Below, piece by piece: positions 28,220-37,091 of a stretch of DNA of 64,000 nt. Position numbers and translations under genes: made by a program. The stretch comes from Pythium myriotylum (taxonomy: Eukaryota > Oomycota > Peronosporomycetes > Pythiales > Pythiaceae), in assembly GCA_023091665.1 (NCBI GenBank), contig JALJCQ010000015.1, positions 3,472,001-3,536,000 on the forward strand, written 5' to 3'. The number at the start of each line of letters is the position of its first letter. Within the stretch, counting starts at the first letter, position 1. The notes below the pieces were generated by a model. It made no database searches. It saw only the letters and a program-made list of their open reading frames with translations, and had not been told where the DNA came from.

Positions 28220-30091
28220 GAGGATGCGCGTGCGGGGGAGGAGGGAGATTCGATTCTGTTGGCGTCCGAGTGACCAACAAAAAACGAAAAAACAATCGCC
28301 GCGCGTCGTTTTCTGTTGGCGACGCAAGGGGATGGGGGACGCGCGAGTCCAAAAGCCAAAAGCTGGACGGGACGGGACGGACGGCTAAACGATTTCGGGC
28401 TCTTCGCGCTTGACGCTTGTCACGGGCCTCGGGCTCGTCTGCGCCTGTTTTGTTGGTTTTCTTGGTTGTTTTTTTTTCTTGTGTGGATGATTTTCCCTCC
28501 TCCCCCCTTTTTGCTTGCCCTCTCACCATCATGGTGCTGCAATCCCCCGTGTCTCCAGCCGAGAACGGATTGCTCGGGCGTTCTCAGCGCCCGACGTCAT
28601 CGCGTGATCGACTGGTCCCGACCGATCCCATGATTTCGCCCAAACACGTGGGCGGCGGCTCCAACACGGCGGGGCGCGGCTTGCTTGCGAGACATGACCT
28701 CTCTTTTTTGCAAACCCCTTCCAAACCGATTGTGCGTTGACCTGAGATCCCACGCGAGAGGCGTCGCGGACGAACCTGTCGAAGACCACTTCAAGGTCGC
28801 AGCAGCTGATGGGACAGTCAGGCCCACGCGGGGACGCGGGGTCTAGTTTCGTTGCCAGCGATTTGTCCGGCTCTCCGCTAAGGCTCGAAGGCAAAAAAAG
28901 ACGAGTGTTGGTCGCATCGTCAATGACCAACGACGGTGGTCACTGCCCTTTGTGCCATGTGACAGACTGGCACGGCCGAAAAGAACACCAACGTTGCAAG
29001 CTTTTTCGTAGCGCGAGAGCCGGAGGCGAGTAACCTGTGGCGCCTCATCCAGACCGAGGGATGGATACTTTTTTGCGTTGGTTCCCTTTCGTCACCCGGC
29101 GATTGCGAGACGCGGTGGAGGTGGATGGTTATCTTTTTCTTACCGAGGCAACGCCCCCCTCGTTTCGCCTTTCGTATCCACCAAACACGGCTCTCTCATG
29201 TTAACACGCGCCCAGTCCAACACGACAACCACCCGCGCTCGTTGGTGACCAAAGTGGAAAGGACGGCACGGTTGTGCGGTGCGCCGCTGTCGCGACGAGA
29301 GGCGAGTGGTTACTGTCGTTAACGACGATGGGGATCCAAGCGATCATCAACGAATTCCCCCCCTCGCCAACGAAAAAATCGAACCGAAACTTCGGAAAAC
29401 TTCCGAAAAGCGAACCGAAAAGAAAAGAAACACTCCCCGAAAAGAACAAAGAAAACCAAGAGGCGACAAATAAATCCACCCGGTACAAAAGACACCCCGG
29501 CATGTGGCTGCGACACCGCTGGACGGAGCAAATGGCCGCGCGGAAGCGGCGTCGCGTGGTTTGTCTGCGTCCCCGAGGACACAGAACTTGAGCGCGGCCG
29601 GCACCTTTGCGTCTACATCCAGAGCATCTTGTTACGACACGAGAAAAGAGCGAGATCTATTTAGCGCGCATGTCGCAGCCTCTCGGGTCCCCCCCCCCCC
29701 CCCCCCCCCCCCCCACGCCAACAAGAAAAGGTATTCGTAAAAAAAAAAAAGCACCCAACAAAAAAAGAACAATCCCCCCCCCCCCCCCCCCGCCGCGTTG
29801 TGAGTGGCCCGCAAGCGGTGAAATTTTCCCCGGGCGGCTGCGGTCGTTGCATTGGCTTCCTCTTCGCTCTTCTGGACCGCGCCGGACAGCCCCGGATCGA
29901 ATCCGGAGGACGCAACGTCCCAACAAAACCCCCAATTCCGTCCAGGTGTTTGCTCAAACACCTCGCCCCACTTCAACGTTTTTTGTTGGTGCGCACCTCC
30001 CCCCCCCCAAGCACCAACGTCGGTCGTTATGTTGCGCGTACGTACGCGCCACTTAACACGCCGGCTCATCTCCGCAACATGGCTACATCCC
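28220..30091. other. 1.9-kb region without a supported gene; homopolymer tracts
   Basis: No open frame here shows domain features. The region contains two long C tracts (29689-29714, 26 bases; 29774-29791, 18 bases), separated by an A run. On the minus strand these are G tracts able to form G-quadruplexes. They sit 300-400 bases beyond the end of membrane-protein gene A1. Confidence 0.5.
29689..29791. repeat. Paired poly-C tracts with A-rich spacer
   Basis: A run of 26 C (29689-29714) and a run of 18 C (29774-29791) flank a spacer with an A12-type run. Lengths in such homopolymers are error-prone in assemblies. Confidence 0.85.
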
Positions 30092-32260
30092 TCACTCCAG
30101 GTCCATGGCCGCCACGTCGGTCGCCACGCCGCTCGCCGCCTGCATGGCGCCCACGCGCCGCTTCTCCACGCGCCACGCCACCACGCGCCGCGTCGCCGCC
30201 GCCGCGAGCCACTCGCCCACGCCCACGAGCGCCGCGCCGCCCGCGACCACGAAGCCCAGACGCGCCACCTCGGCCGCGTCCACCACCATCTTCTTCTTCT
30301 CCTCCTCCTTCTCGAGGCGCAGCAGGCGGCCGAGCCCGGCGCTCTCGCTCGCGCGCACGCCCAGCGCGCGCTCGACCGTCGTCGCATTGTCGTTTTCGTC
30401 AAGGTTGAGCTGCTTGTCGCAGTTCCAGGGCCGGCGACGCACGCGCTGCGCCGTGGCGAGCGGCAGCAGCACGTTGAGCGCGAGCAGCGCGAGCTTGAGC
30501 GCGAGCAGCGCGTCCACGTGGGCGCCCACGCGCAGCGCGAGCGGCGAGCCGAGCCAGTCGAGCAGCGTCACGCGCTCGACCTCGCGCGCCGTGACGAGCG
30601 ACGCGACGCGGCCGTCGATGCCCAGCAGGCCGCTCGCGCCGAGCTCGGCGCGCAGCAAGTGGAGCAGACAGACGAGCGCGAGCGACGGCCCGAAGAGCGC
30701 GTCGCGCACACGCAGCGCGAGCAGCTTGGCCAGCAAGTTGAGACACGCGTAGAGGAAGAGCAGCGTCTCGGCGAGCGCCGGGTAGATGGCGAACCAGGCC
30801 TCGGCAAACGGCCGCTGCTCGCCTTCGAACTTGAGCCCCGCCGAGAAGAACGCCGCGAGGGACGTCGAGAGCCGAGGCAGCAGCAGCACGGGCAGCAGCT
30901 CGAAGCTGCGCGTGCACGAGAGACAGCTGAGCCCCGAGGACGCGAGCCGCCGCGTGCGCCCGAGCCAAAAGCCCCGCGCGAGCGCGAGCGAGACCACGAG
31001 CCAGCGCGCGAGCAGCAGCAGCACGGTCGTGTTGGAGATGAGCGTCGCGAGGTCGTAGATGCTCAGCACCGTGCGCTCCTGGACCGCCTCGTAGAGGAAG
31101 AGTCCGAAGCGCGAGCCGTTCGAGACCGCGACCGAGTGGTACCAGAGCTGCTGGTCGCGGCTCGCGAACTTGGCGCCCCAGCGCTCGACCACGGCGGTCG
31201 GCAGGCACGCCGTGACGTCGCGGGAGCAGTCGAGCTCCTTGCTGCCGCCGCCAGCGTGCCTCACGTCAAAGTGGCGACGCAGCATGCCGTACTTGTCGTC
31301 GTGCTGCGCCGTGCTCAGCAGGTCCGAGTACCACCGCATGCGCGTGGTCGCGTCCTCGAGCCAGCCATTGCGCCAGGCCAGCGCGTGGTCCTGGACGCCG
31401 AGCCACTCGACCGTCTTGGCCTCGCGCACCGAGCGGTTCACGGCGTCCAAGGCCGCGCTGCTCGCTGACGCGTCGTCGAACTGGCCGCTGAGACGGAAGA
31501 CGCAGGCGCTGCCGTCGAGCCCCGGCACGGCGTACCGCGCGTAGATGGCGTTGTCCCAGTACGGCAGAATGAGCACGGGCAGCGAGTGCGGCAGCTGCGT
31601 CGTCGTGTTGCTGAAGACGCCGTCGACCACGTGGAGAAAGCTCTCGCGCTCCACGGGCTCGTACCCGAGCGCACGGCACGTCGTGAGAATGCCGTCGAGC
31701 GTCGCCGCCAGCGTGCTGCACGCGAGCGTGTACCGCGTGGCGATCTCGTCGCGCAGCGTCATCTCGTGGCGAGAGACGACGCGGTAGCCGCCCACGAACG
31801 TCCCCGTTGTGTCGACGACGCGAGCTGACGCCGAGGCAAGCGCCGCACTGAGCTGCATGGGGCGGTAGAGTCGGCCTTGCTGCACGCAGACGACGCTGCG
31901 GTCGCTGTAGGGCTCGTCGTTGAGCCCCTCGATGGCGAACGGCCCTCGCGTCGGCGGCTGCCCGTAAAGCATGTACTGCGTCGACACGAGCGTGTTCCAC
32001 ACGATGCACGTGAGCTGCGACGTCACGAGCACGACGGTGAGCGCCCAGGAGCCCCAGTTGTTGATGAGCGCGAGGATTTCCCACAGCGTCACGCGCGGAC
32101 GCGGGCGGCGACGCAGCGTCTCGAGAAACGCTCGCTGTGCGCGCATTTGCGTATCGAGTGTGGTCGAGTGGTGGGTCGTCTTGGAGGTGGAGAGCCGACG
32201 CCGCGTGGAAGCCGGGCTGACATGAGCAGTGACGATATTGTCAGGAGCGACGAGTGCCAT
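30092..32260 (-). CDS. Multi-pass membrane protein, family A (A1)
   Basis: The start at 32260 gives 722 residues; an in-frame ATG at 32452 inside a palindrome is the alternative. An N-terminal helix (WALTVVLVTSQLTCIVW) is followed by an ectodomain of about 320 residues with conserved blocks: NDEPYSDRSVVCVQQGRLYRP, LPVLILPYWDN and NRSVREAKTVEWL. A bundle of about five helices comes next, including the conserved ELLPVLLLPRL and FEGEQRPFAEAWFAIYPA. A cytoplasmic tail ends the protein. The same blocks occur in A2 and A3, so the three are paralogues. The function is unknown; the layout of anchored ectodomain plus helix bundle suggests a surface receptor or transporter accessory. Very GC-rich codon use sets A1 apart from A2 and A3. 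Confidence 0.75.
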   Translation of the reverse strand: MALVAPDNIVTAHVSPASTRRRLSTSKTTHHSTTLDTQMRAQRAFLETLRRRPRPRVTLWEILALINNWGSWALTVVLVTSQLTCIVWNTLVSTQYMLYGQPPTRGPFAIEGLNDEPYSDRSVVCVQQGRLYRPMQLSAALASASARVVDTTGTFVGGYRVVSRHEMTLRDEIATRYTLACSTLAATLDGILTTCRALGYEPVERESFLHVVDGVFSNTTTQLPHSLPVLILPYWDNAIYARYAVPGLDGSACVFRLSGQFDDASASSAALDAVNRSVREAKTVEWLGVQDHALAWRNGWLEDATTRMRWYSDLLSTAQHDDKYGMLRRHFDVRHAGGGSKELDCSRDVTACLPTAVVERWGAKFASRDQQLWYHSVAVSNGSRFGLFLYEAVQERTVLSIYDLATLISNTTVLLLLARWLVVSLALARGFWLGRTRRLASSGLSCLSCTRSFELLPVLLLPRLSTSLAAFFSAGLKFEGEQRPFAEAWFAIYPALAETLLFLYACLNLLAKLLALRVRDALFGPSLALVCLLHLLRAELGASGLLGIDGRVASLVTAREVERVTLLDWLGSPLALRVGAHVDALLALKLALLALNVLLPLATAQRVRRRPWNCDKQLNLDENDNATTVERALGVRASESAGLGRLLRLEKEEEKKKMVVDAAEVARLGFVVAGGAALVGVGEWLAAAATRRVVAWRVEKRRVGAMQAASGVATDVAAMDLE

Positions 32261-32434
32261 CGCCGTGTCGCGACCTGGAGTTGAGGAAGTGAAAATCGGC
32301 GACACGCAGAGCCGCGAGCTCGCTGGGTAGTTATTCTGGGATGAAAGAGCACCCGATCTTGTGTATTTACGTGGTTTCTCGTTCTCTTGTCCACTGGTCG
32401 TGGAGACTCGAGACTGAAGACCATCAAGCAGGAC

Positions 32435-32452
32435 ATGGCTACATGTAGCCAT
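32435..32452. repeat. 18-base perfect palindrome, copy 2
   Basis: An exact copy of the palindrome at 21447-21464, here 175 bases upstream of the preferred A1 start codon. It is placed to act as a regulatory site for A1 or for the neighbouring gene. Confidence 0.75.
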
Positions 32453-32458
32453 CTCTCC

Positions 32459-34516
32459 TCATCGCACAGGCACGTTGAACGACGCGTTGCGTTCCACCCA
32501 CGCCTCTGGGAGCTCGAGCGCGCGCCTGCGGTTGCGGTTCGTGTCTTCCGGTGGCTGTGCTGCTGACTCGCGGCGGCTACTAGTGAGTTGGCGTTGCGCA
32601 CGGCGAGCGAGAACCGAGACCGTCGCCGTGACTCGATGGGAAAGCGAGCTCCAGCCACGCGCGACGCTGTCTTTGACTGGGATATGCACCGAGAGGTCGA
32701 TGCACGGTGGGATTGGATCCACGAAGCCAGCGCGTCGGAGCACATTGCCGTGTGTGTCGATGACTGAGCCGTAGTCAAAGATTAAGGGTGCGTAGAGATA
32801 GCGGTAGGACGTGCCCGATGTCTCGAGCTCCATGTCGAGCCGACTTCGCAGCAGACTCGTGGCTCGGATCGGCACGTTCAGAAGTGTCTCAACGGGCACG
32901 CGAGCGTAGTGCTGTTGACTTGGAAATCGTCGCGTGAGCGAGAAGAACGCCATGCGTAGCAATGCCAACGAGAAGAACGCGGCCAAGCAGTCGACCACGA
33001 GCCGTAGAAGCGGCCCGTAGACGATGGTCCAGTACGCGGAGTTGACAGCCTCAGCGCCATCGTTGTAGGCATTGGAATAGCCTTGAGCTCCCGCGAACGA
33101 TCTCTCGTCGCGTAGCCGCTGACCGTCGGACGCATATTTGGCGTCGCTGATCGAGAGCAAGTCGGCTCGACGCAGCAGCGCGAGGATGACAAAGACCACG
33201 AGGACCTCCGTAGAGGAGACATACGTGCACCTGGTGATGGCGTAAGCAGTGCGCTCGCCAATCACGGCTACGACGAGCTCCCAGCACCAGACGAAGCTAA
33301 TGGTCGCGAGCTCGTAGACGCGGAGGCTCGAGAGTAGCGCCTGCCAGCGCCCCGCGCTGGACTTTGTCCACGCCCAGATAACCGCGTTGGGCATGACGAG
33401 CTGCCATGAGATGAGCTGCGACAAGACGCAAAGCACGGCCACAGGGCGGCAGCGGATAAGCGAGCGAGGCGCGAGCGACATCCACGAGCTTCCGAAGAAG
33501 AAGGAGACGCGGCGATCGCTCCAGCCCAAGTGGAACCTGAGCTGAGGCACGAGCAGCACGCGCACGGCAAGCATGGCACTCAGCAGGTTGAGCGTTGTAA
33601 CGATCAGGTCAAAGAGGACCACGATCGGGTATAAATGGCCCGAGGTCGAGTAGTTCATGTGCGGCACGTGACTGGCGACGATGAGGCCATCGCCCGTGAT
33701 TCGCACGCGGTACTCGGAGCGGTCGTTCTGTCGCACAGCGAAGCGCAAGCCCATGACGTTGAGCTCGTCGAGCGTGAGCCAAGCCTTGTCGCCCAGTAGC
33801 TTCCGCAGCGACGTCGCGTGGTGACCGGCGAACGCAGCCGCAAAGTCGTCGGCACTGCCGCAGCCGAAGAGATCAGGAGTGTACACACCGACGCCGATGA
33901 GCTCAAAGGCTTCGACACAAACAACGCGGTCGAGTCGCGAGCTGCGACTGACTACTGAGAGAAGCAGTAGCAGTTCGCGTTCGGCATCCGAGTCCTTCCT
34001 AGCGAGATCAGTCCGTTGGAGGCGAGGCGTCTCAATCGCATACCGACGGAGGAAATGCGTGACCATGCGCTCGTGGCAAATGCCGGGGCGGCGATTGTAG
34101 TGTAGAAGCTGGCAGCTCGCCCATGCGATCGAGTCGACGCGGATCGTCGCGGTCATGACGAGTCGAGAGACCACAGCATCACGAGAAATGGAGCAGTTGG
34201 TGCCGAGCACGCTTAGGAAGAAAGTCGAGCCGAAGAGCTCGTCGCAATTGGCGAGGAACGAGCTCCATCCACTCGCTCGCAGCCGCTTGGATGTGTTAAA
34301 GTGGACGACCGGAAGCAATTGTCGTTGGTTGAGCACGTGGTCGCCGACGCCGCTGAAGGCGTACGAGTCGAAGGGACCGATCCACTTGGTCTTGTAGACG
34401 AGATCGCGCGCGTCCAAGAGCAGCGAGGCAGCCAGGAAGAGCGCGTTCGTGAGTACGAAGAGAACGCCCATGTGGTGTTTGGTGGGACCGGCTGGTGAGA
34501 CCGAGAAGGACCCCAT
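32459..34516 (-). CDS. Multi-pass membrane protein, family B
   Basis: The start at 34516 gives 685 residues; an upstream in-frame ATG at 34603 would add 29. A hydrophobic helix near the N-terminus (HMGVLFVLTNALFLAASLLL) precedes an ectodomain of about 270 residues with several Cys (C in LANCDELF, GTNCSIS, ASCQLL, GICHER). At least six hydrophobic segments follow, for example YPIVVLFDLIVTTLNLLS and FVWCWELVVAVIGE. A basic tail ends the protein. The layout mirrors family A, and one segment (DLIVTTLNLLSAMLAVRVLL) sits where family A has its second helix, so B may be a distant relative. The function is unknown. It lies between paralogues A1 and A2 on the same strand. Confidence 0.7.
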   Translation of the reverse strand: MGSFSVSPAGPTKHHMGVLFVLTNALFLAASLLLDARDLVYKTKWIGPFDSYAFSGVGDHVLNQRQLLPVVHFNTSKRLRASGWSSFLANCDELFGSTFFLSVLGTNCSISRDAVVSRLVMTATIRVDSIAWASCQLLHYNRRPGICHERMVTHFLRRYAIETPRLQRTDLARKDSDAERELLLLLSVVSRSSRLDRVVCVEAFELIGVGVYTPDLFGCGSADDFAAAFAGHHATSLRKLLGDKAWLTLDELNVMGLRFAVRQNDRSEYRVRITGDGLIVASHVPHMNYSTSGHLYPIVVLFDLIVTTLNLLSAMLAVRVLLVPQLRFHLGWSDRRVSFFFGSSWMSLAPRSLIRCRPVAVLCVLSQLISWQLVMPNAVIWAWTKSSAGRWQALLSSLRVYELATISFVWCWELVVAVIGERTAYAITRCTYVSSTEVLVVFVILALLRRADLLSISDAKYASDGQRLRDERSFAGAQGYSNAYNDGAEAVNSAYWTIVYGPLLRLVVDCLAAFFSLALLRMAFFSLTRRFPSQQHYARVPVETLLNVPIRATSLLRSRLDMELETSGTSYRYLYAPLIFDYGSVIDTHGNVLRRAGFVDPIPPCIDLSVHIPVKDSVARGWSSLSHRVTATVSVLARRAQRQLTSSRRESAAQPPEDTNRNRRRALELPEAWVERNASFNVPVR

Positions 34517-34746
34517 TCGTGTTTGGGTCAACGTAGCACCAAAATGCAGACCGGACCGACTAATTATAACGTCGAAGGCCTGTCTATGCACAACGTGTTG
34601 CATCGCATCGTTTGTTTCTGAACTTTTGTCGTAGTACTGGACTGTTACACAGATGCATTGTGAGAGGTTTGAATCTCCGTGGGTCTACATGGTATTCATT
34701 TGTAAAGGGACTGACCTTACGATCTTTGACATCCGTCTTGACTCCC

Positions 34747-34748
<2 letters not shown>

Positions 34749-34839
<91 letters not shown>
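34749..34839. repeat. (CT)n microsatellite, about 91 bases
   Basis: An almost uninterrupted CT/TC dinucleotide run lies ten bases beyond the stop codon of A2, so it would be a (GA)n tract in the A2 3' UTR. Such tracts are length-variable between strains. Confidence 0.95.
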
Positions 34840-34841
<2 letters not shown>

Positions 34842-34848
34842 CTTTTTT

Positions 34849-37020
34849 TTACCCGAGCGGCCTCAGCGAGATGTCCGTGGCACGAATGTCGTCCAGCTGA
34901 GCGTCAGTAACACGGATAATACGCGGGTGGTCTCGCACCGTGGCAACTTGTGCACTGCTGGACTCGTCGTCGAGCGCAAACACGGAGATGCGAACGTGGT
35001 CCATGGGCACGTGGAACTTGCGCAGTACCCTGGCGATGAGGAAGAGCGCCCAGTCGCGCGACGTCACGAGTGCATCATGGCCCAGTATGAGGAACCCGGC
35101 GCGAATCACTTCGTAGGGAAGCACGACGAGCCGCGGGCCTTCCTGCTGCGTCGATCGACGGCGACTTGACTTTCTCCGCGCCGAAAAATCGAGTGGCACG
35201 ACAGCGACTGCGTCGTGAGACGCTAGGGCCACAGGCTTGGGTGAATTGTTGTGGATGGTATGCATCGGTGACCATCCGAGTCCGCCGTTCCAGGCGACGC
35301 GGATCGCGAGCGCCTTCTCGGCGGCGCCGACGGATGAGTGAGAGCGCCTCCTCGTGCTGTCAGAGAAGATGAGCATTATCAGCATCTGCACAATCGTGAG
35401 CGACATCTTGATGGTGTACAGTGAGGTCACTCGGCCAGCAAGCCGAAAGCTGAAACTTGGGGAGAAGAACTGGACCAGTCGAGTGTTTTCGAACTCGGTC
35501 GATGACACAGCGGACGTCACGCGGCCGTAGATGCCGAACCACGCCGACTGCGCGATGTCGAAGCGAAGGAAGTGGAGCGCGCAAAGCGTCACGAGCGTCG
35601 GACCAAAGAATGCGTCGCTCACGCGACGATGCAGCGCCTTGGCGACGAAGTTGATGCCGCTGTAGTAGAACATGACAAACTCGGAAATGGCTGGGTACAT
35701 GACGAAATATGCCTCACTAAGGCAGCCCTGCTCACCCTCGAAGAAGCAGCCAGCCGAGAGAAATGCAACAAAGATTGTTCGTAATCGTGGCAGCAGCAGG
35801 ATTGGTAGCGCCTGGAACGACCGTGAGCATGCGAGTGCGCCAATGCCAATTGTCTCTCCCACAGAATGAGTAGCGGCTAGCGCAATGAGCCACCGCGCCA
35901 GTACGACCGCAAGTGAGAGGTTTGAGATAAGCGTCTCGAGTCGATAGATCGTTCCCGGGTGAATCACGTACGTGAAGTTGTAAAGGAACAGCCCACGCCG
36001 TTTGCCGTTCATGATCGTGACCGACTCGAATGATAACGTGCGGCTCACGACGTAGAGATCTCTCCCCCACCACTGTTTCACGTCCACTTCTTCGCAAACG
36101 GTTGTGCGATCACAGTCGCTCTCTGCGCGGGCAACGACGTCGAACTGTCGCAGTGCCAATTCCGACTGCCGGTTGTTGCTGATCACGTCCGAGTACCACC
36201 GCGACTGCGACGCGGCGTGTTCATACCACCCGTGGCGCCACATGCCGCCGTCGAGCCGCAACCATTCAGTCGTCTTCTTCTCGCGCACCGTGCGGTTGAC
36301 GGCGCGAAGGTATGAGCCCTGAGCGCTTGGATCGTTATATTTGCCTGAGACACGAAACATGCAGCCACGACCATCTTGCGTAGGGATGATCGTGCGATAA
36401 CTGATAGAATTGTCCCAATACGGCAGCACGAGCACGGGTAGCGCGGTCTCCAAGTTAGTAAGCGCATCGTTGTCTGTCACGACGCGGAGATGCTGCACGC
36501 CTGAGACGTTGTACCCGAGCTTGAAGCAAGCATCCATTAGTCCGTCGAGCGTCACGGCAATCTGTCCACAAGCGAAGTCGTATAGACGAAGCACCTCGGG
36601 TGACAGTGCAAAGCCCTTGCGGTCGATGACGCGGTAGCCGTTAATCGAGGCTCTACCATCCTCTCGTGACTGCGTGGGGGCAGCGGATAGAGCTGCGCTA
36701 AGTTGTTTGGCTCGGTAGAGTCGCCCGCGTAGGCTGCAAACTAGCGCGCGATCTGTAAATGGGTCGTCGTTCGAGCCTGGGAAAGAACCAATGCCATCGA
36801 GCGGTGAGCGTCCATACGAGCCGCAGTTCTCAGTCTTATGGGATGCCGAGAACACTGCCAGCGTCTGCGAGAGCTGCAGCACGAGCACGAAAGTCCAGAG
36901 CGACCAGTTGTACAGGCGGTAAAGTCGGTTCTGCCACGGTGCGTGATGGCGGTGGGTCGATACTGGAGACACCAGCGCAGAGTGCTCTCGGACTTCAAGG
37001 CGTCCATCACGGCGCCACAT
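34849..37020 (-). CDS. Multi-pass membrane protein, family A (A2)
   Basis: The first ATG (37020) gives 723 residues. It has a membrane helix near residue 45 (LWTFVLVLQLSQTLAVF), then an ectodomain with the family blocks NDDPFTDRALVCSLRGRLYR, LPVLVLPYWDNS and NRTVREKKTTEWL, and a Cys pair in SDCDRTTVCEEV. The helix bundle carries ALPILLLPRLRT and FEGEQGCLSEAYFVMYPA. A C-terminal cytoplasmic domain of about 150 residues contains Ser/Arg-rich stretches and LPYEVIRAGFLILGHD, a block also found in A3 as VPYELVRAGY. The paralogues conserve many ectodomain aromatic and acidic residues, so this part is probably functional and not just a linker. Ligand and role are unknown. Confidence 0.75.
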   Translation of the reverse strand: MWRRDGRLEVREHSALVSPVSTHRHHAPWQNRLYRLYNWSLWTFVLVLQLSQTLAVFSASHKTENCGSYGRSPLDGIGSFPGSNDDPFTDRALVCSLRGRLYRAKQLSAALSAAPTQSREDGRASINGYRVIDRKGFALSPEVLRLYDFACGQIAVTLDGLMDACFKLGYNVSGVQHLRVVTDNDALTNLETALPVLVLPYWDNSISYRTIIPTQDGRGCMFRVSGKYNDPSAQGSYLRAVNRTVREKKTTEWLRLDGGMWRHGWYEHAASQSRWYSDVISNNRQSELALRQFDVVARAESDCDRTTVCEEVDVKQWWGRDLYVVSRTLSFESVTIMNGKRRGLFLYNFTYVIHPGTIYRLETLISNLSLAVVLARWLIALAATHSVGETIGIGALACSRSFQALPILLLPRLRTIFVAFLSAGCFFEGEQGCLSEAYFVMYPAISEFVMFYYSGINFVAKALHRRVSDAFFGPTLVTLCALHFLRFDIAQSAWFGIYGRVTSAVSSTEFENTRLVQFFSPSFSFRLAGRVTSLYTIKMSLTIVQMLIMLIFSDSTRRRSHSSVGAAEKALAIRVAWNGGLGWSPMHTIHNNSPKPVALASHDAVAVVPLDFSARRKSSRRRSTQQEGPRLVVLPYEVIRAGFLILGHDALVTSRDWALFLIARVLRKFHVPMDHVRISVFALDDESSSAQVATVRDHPRIIRVTDAQLDDIRATDISLRPLG

Positions 37021-37091
37021 CACCGCCACCAGAAAAGAAGAGAATGCGTCCCCTCAGAGGCGCCTGGGAAGTGTCGAAACCGACCGGTCGC

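Noticed and set aside
26903..28273. 456-residue plus-strand open frame
   Set aside because: It is an Arg/His/Ala-rich antisense of the minus-strand gene at 27.0-28.2 kb; no motif is seen.
29852..31468. 538-residue plus-strand open frame
   Set aside because: It is an Arg/Ala/Glu-rich antisense of membrane gene A1, with no domain features, while A1 has conserved blocks shared with two paralogues.
34630..34705. tRNA-like B-box sequence (GGTTTGAATCTCC)
   Set aside because: No matching acceptor stem, D arm or anticodon arm could be drawn.
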